Below, piece by piece: positions 62,201 through 64,000 of a DNA stretch of 64,000 nucleotides. The translations under genes and the position numbers were made by a program. The notes beneath the pieces are model-generated. The model was given only the letters and a program-made list of their open reading frames with translations. It was not told the DNA's origin and did no database searches. Positions within the stretch are counted from its first letter, which is position 1, and every line of letters starts with the position of its first letter. Source of the DNA: Ulva prolifera (taxonomy: Eukaryota > Chlorophyta > Ulvophyceae > Ulvales > Ulvaceae); NCBI GenBank assembly GCA_023078555.1, contig CM041203.1:4920538-4984537 (forward strand). Reading direction: 5' to 3'.

Positions 62201-64000
62201 CGCGGAGTTGATCAGCACCTTGTCGTTCAGCGGCAGCGCGCGCACGTGCGACCACAGCGCCGCCGCGCCGACGTCCGTCACCCCCGTCTTGAGGAGCCCG
62301 AGGTGTTGGAGTCCGTGCAGGTGGCCGAGCGCCGGCGCGAGCATCGCCGCGCCCTCGTCCCCTAGTGGCACGAAGCTCAGCTCCAACCGCTCGAGGGCAC
62401 TGATCGGTTCAAGCGCGGTGGCGAGCCGCGCGGCCATGTCGCCGCCGCTCCACCCGGCCGCGAGCGCGCAGCCCCGCGGCGCCGTGTCGACGAGGCAGAG
62501 GGCCGTGAGGCGCGTGAGCGGCGCGAGCTCGCCGACGAACGACGGGATGTCGGCGAGGGCGGTGTGGGAGAAGTCGAGGGAGCGGAGGTCGGTGAGGGCG
62601 CCGAGGCCGCGGAAGCAGGAGGTCTCGAAAGAGGAGGGCATCGGGGCGGCGCTGCGGTCGGTGACGGTGACGCGCAGCCGCTGCAGGGCCGCCTGCGCGG
62701 AAAAGTCGAGGACGGCGGGGGGGTCGTCGGGGAGGAAGCGATAGCAGCAGGAGAGCTCGAGCCGGGTGAGGCCGCGGATCATCGGCAGAAAACTGTACAA
62801 TTTGCTCTGTTTGGTCTTTCCGTGTTGACCCGGCCTGGCATTGAGAGCAGCCCGCTAGGGGTGAGCACGTTCGACCGGTCCGAGGAGGCCAGCCTTGGGC
62901 TCCATAAGCCACACAAGCTGCGGCATGCAGAAGACACCATGGGGGGGGGGGGGCTCACGATCTGGACCTCGGAGATGCATGGGAAGTTGGCGAGGTTGCC
63001 GCCGGTGGGGAATGTGAGGATGAGCGCCTGCAGGTGGGACATGCCACGCAGATGCGTGAAGGTGACGCGCCGCGCGTTCTCGTCCATGTCGCAGTCCACG
63101 AGCTCCACGGTGCGCATCGCCGAGAAGATCGCGGCGCCGCTCTGCACCACCGACTTGTACACCTGCATCTGTTGCCCACGCGTGAAAGGGAGGAGCGCGT
63201 TGTGTGGCGTGCGTCGCCTACCCGCAGCCGTGCTTACTGATGCTCAGACCTGCCAGAATGCGTGCTGTGCATGCTGGGAAGGTGACCTCCGCCCTCCCGC
63301 TCGGATCTTGACGACGCATGTGCTGTGTGTGCTGTGCGTGCTGTGCTGCGTGTGCTGTGCTGTGGAGCCGCACCTGCGCCGGCGGCGTGTGGCACTTGAT
63401 GCAGCAGTAGTCCCGCAGCAGCGGCAGGTGGCGCATGAGCGGCACGAAGAGGTGGCGCGACAGGTGCTTCAGCCGGACGGACGTCAGAGTTGTAAGCTGC
63501 GTGATCGGGGTGAGGTCAGGTCTGTGCGGCGGCGCCCCCGACATCGTCAGGGACTCGAGCCGCGGCAGCTCTGAGATCGCGGCCATGAAGCGGTCGATCG
63601 AGCCCGCGTCCACCGTCGTGCACGACCAGCCGAGGAGGTGCAGTTGACGCATGGCGCGCATGCGCGGCGCCTGGTCGGCGAGCGCGGCGTGCATCGGCGC
63701 GACGACGTCCTCCGCGCTCGAGACGTCGAGCGTCGTCAGGGTTTCAAACGGCAGGTGCGGGATGAGCGTGAGCGTCGCGGAGCCGAAGCCGCTGAGCCGC
63801 AGCGACTTGAGAGCTGTGAGCCGGCGGAGGGGGTCCGCGATCGGCTGGAGCAGGGGGACGTCCCCAATGCGCGGCGGCGCTGGCCCGAACGACAGCGACG
63901 CCAGGTTGTCCAGGAAGTTGAGCACCCCCGCGAGCGCCATAGGGTCTGAGCGGCTGCACCCGCTCAGGCCGAGGCGTGTCAGCCCGGTCTTGAGGTTCCG
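59298..64000. repeat. Tandem unit F (A-type), truncated by the window edge
   Basis: Offset of 59297 from unit A and nearly identical to it over 4.7 kb. The visible differences include one extra A at 62789-62792, next to the exon 3 splice acceptor of the LRR gene. It ends inside exon 1 of the LRR copy. Confidence 0.92.
62102..64000 (-). CDS. LRR protein, copy F (partial, runs off the window)
   Basis: Exon 1 enters from the window edge (64000-63374), exon 2 is 63168-62968 and exon 3 is 62792-62102, ending PMV as in copies A and D. All visible coding sequence matches copy A except one extra base in the run of four A at 62789-62792. On the sense strand this changes TACAG/TTTCTG to TACAG/TTTTCTG and would shift exon 3 by one base if the usual acceptor is used. 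This is either a real lesion at the splice junction or a homopolymer error. Confidence 0.82.

Overview
The window looks like nuclear DNA of a GC-rich unicellular eukaryote, probably an alga (inference, low certainty). It has spliceosomal introns with GT..AG borders, dense retroposon debris, a hAT-like MITE, long CA/TG and homopolymer tracts, and one scaffolding gap of 850 N. No bacterial operon, rRNA or intact tRNA was seen.

Layout: the sequence is a direct tandem array of a ~10-15 kb unit, with five copies plus part of a sixth: A 1-10910, B 10911-~25560, C ~25561-37755, D 37756-48098, E 48099-59297 and F 59298-64000 (cut by the window edge). A, D and F are nearly identical. C and E share another version. 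B is the most distinct and carries most insertions. The head of E matches the head of B while its body matches C, so the array has a mosaic, higher-order structure.

The one gene supported with confidence is a minus-strand, three-exon leucine-rich-repeat (LRR) gene, once per unit. The reference copy in unit A (exons 5806-4076, 3870-3670, 3494-2805) reads 873 codons without interruption. It has a Ser/Ala/Pro-rich N-terminal third, a possible degenerate F-box and then many LRRs. Copies B, C, D and E each carry one or more frameshifts, often in homopolymers. The partial copy F has an extra base at a splice acceptor. Some of these may be assembly errors. A second, weaker minus-strand open frame (7393-7100 and its copies in B, C and E) shows many third-position changes and may be a real exon.

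The rest of each unit (about 1-2800 and 5807-10910 of unit A and equivalents) has no convincing gene. It holds retroposon 3'-tail fragments, a 224-bp MITE with 8-bp target duplication (absent from B), a 30-bp perfect palindrome, a variable minisatellite and an ankyrin-like fragment. Unit B has a 2.1-kb retroelement insertion with 11-bp target duplication, a reverse-transcriptase C-terminal remnant and tail-to-tail inverted arms. Unit C has a 44-nt tRNA-like foldback insertion with a 6-bp duplication and an 853-bp TG tract.
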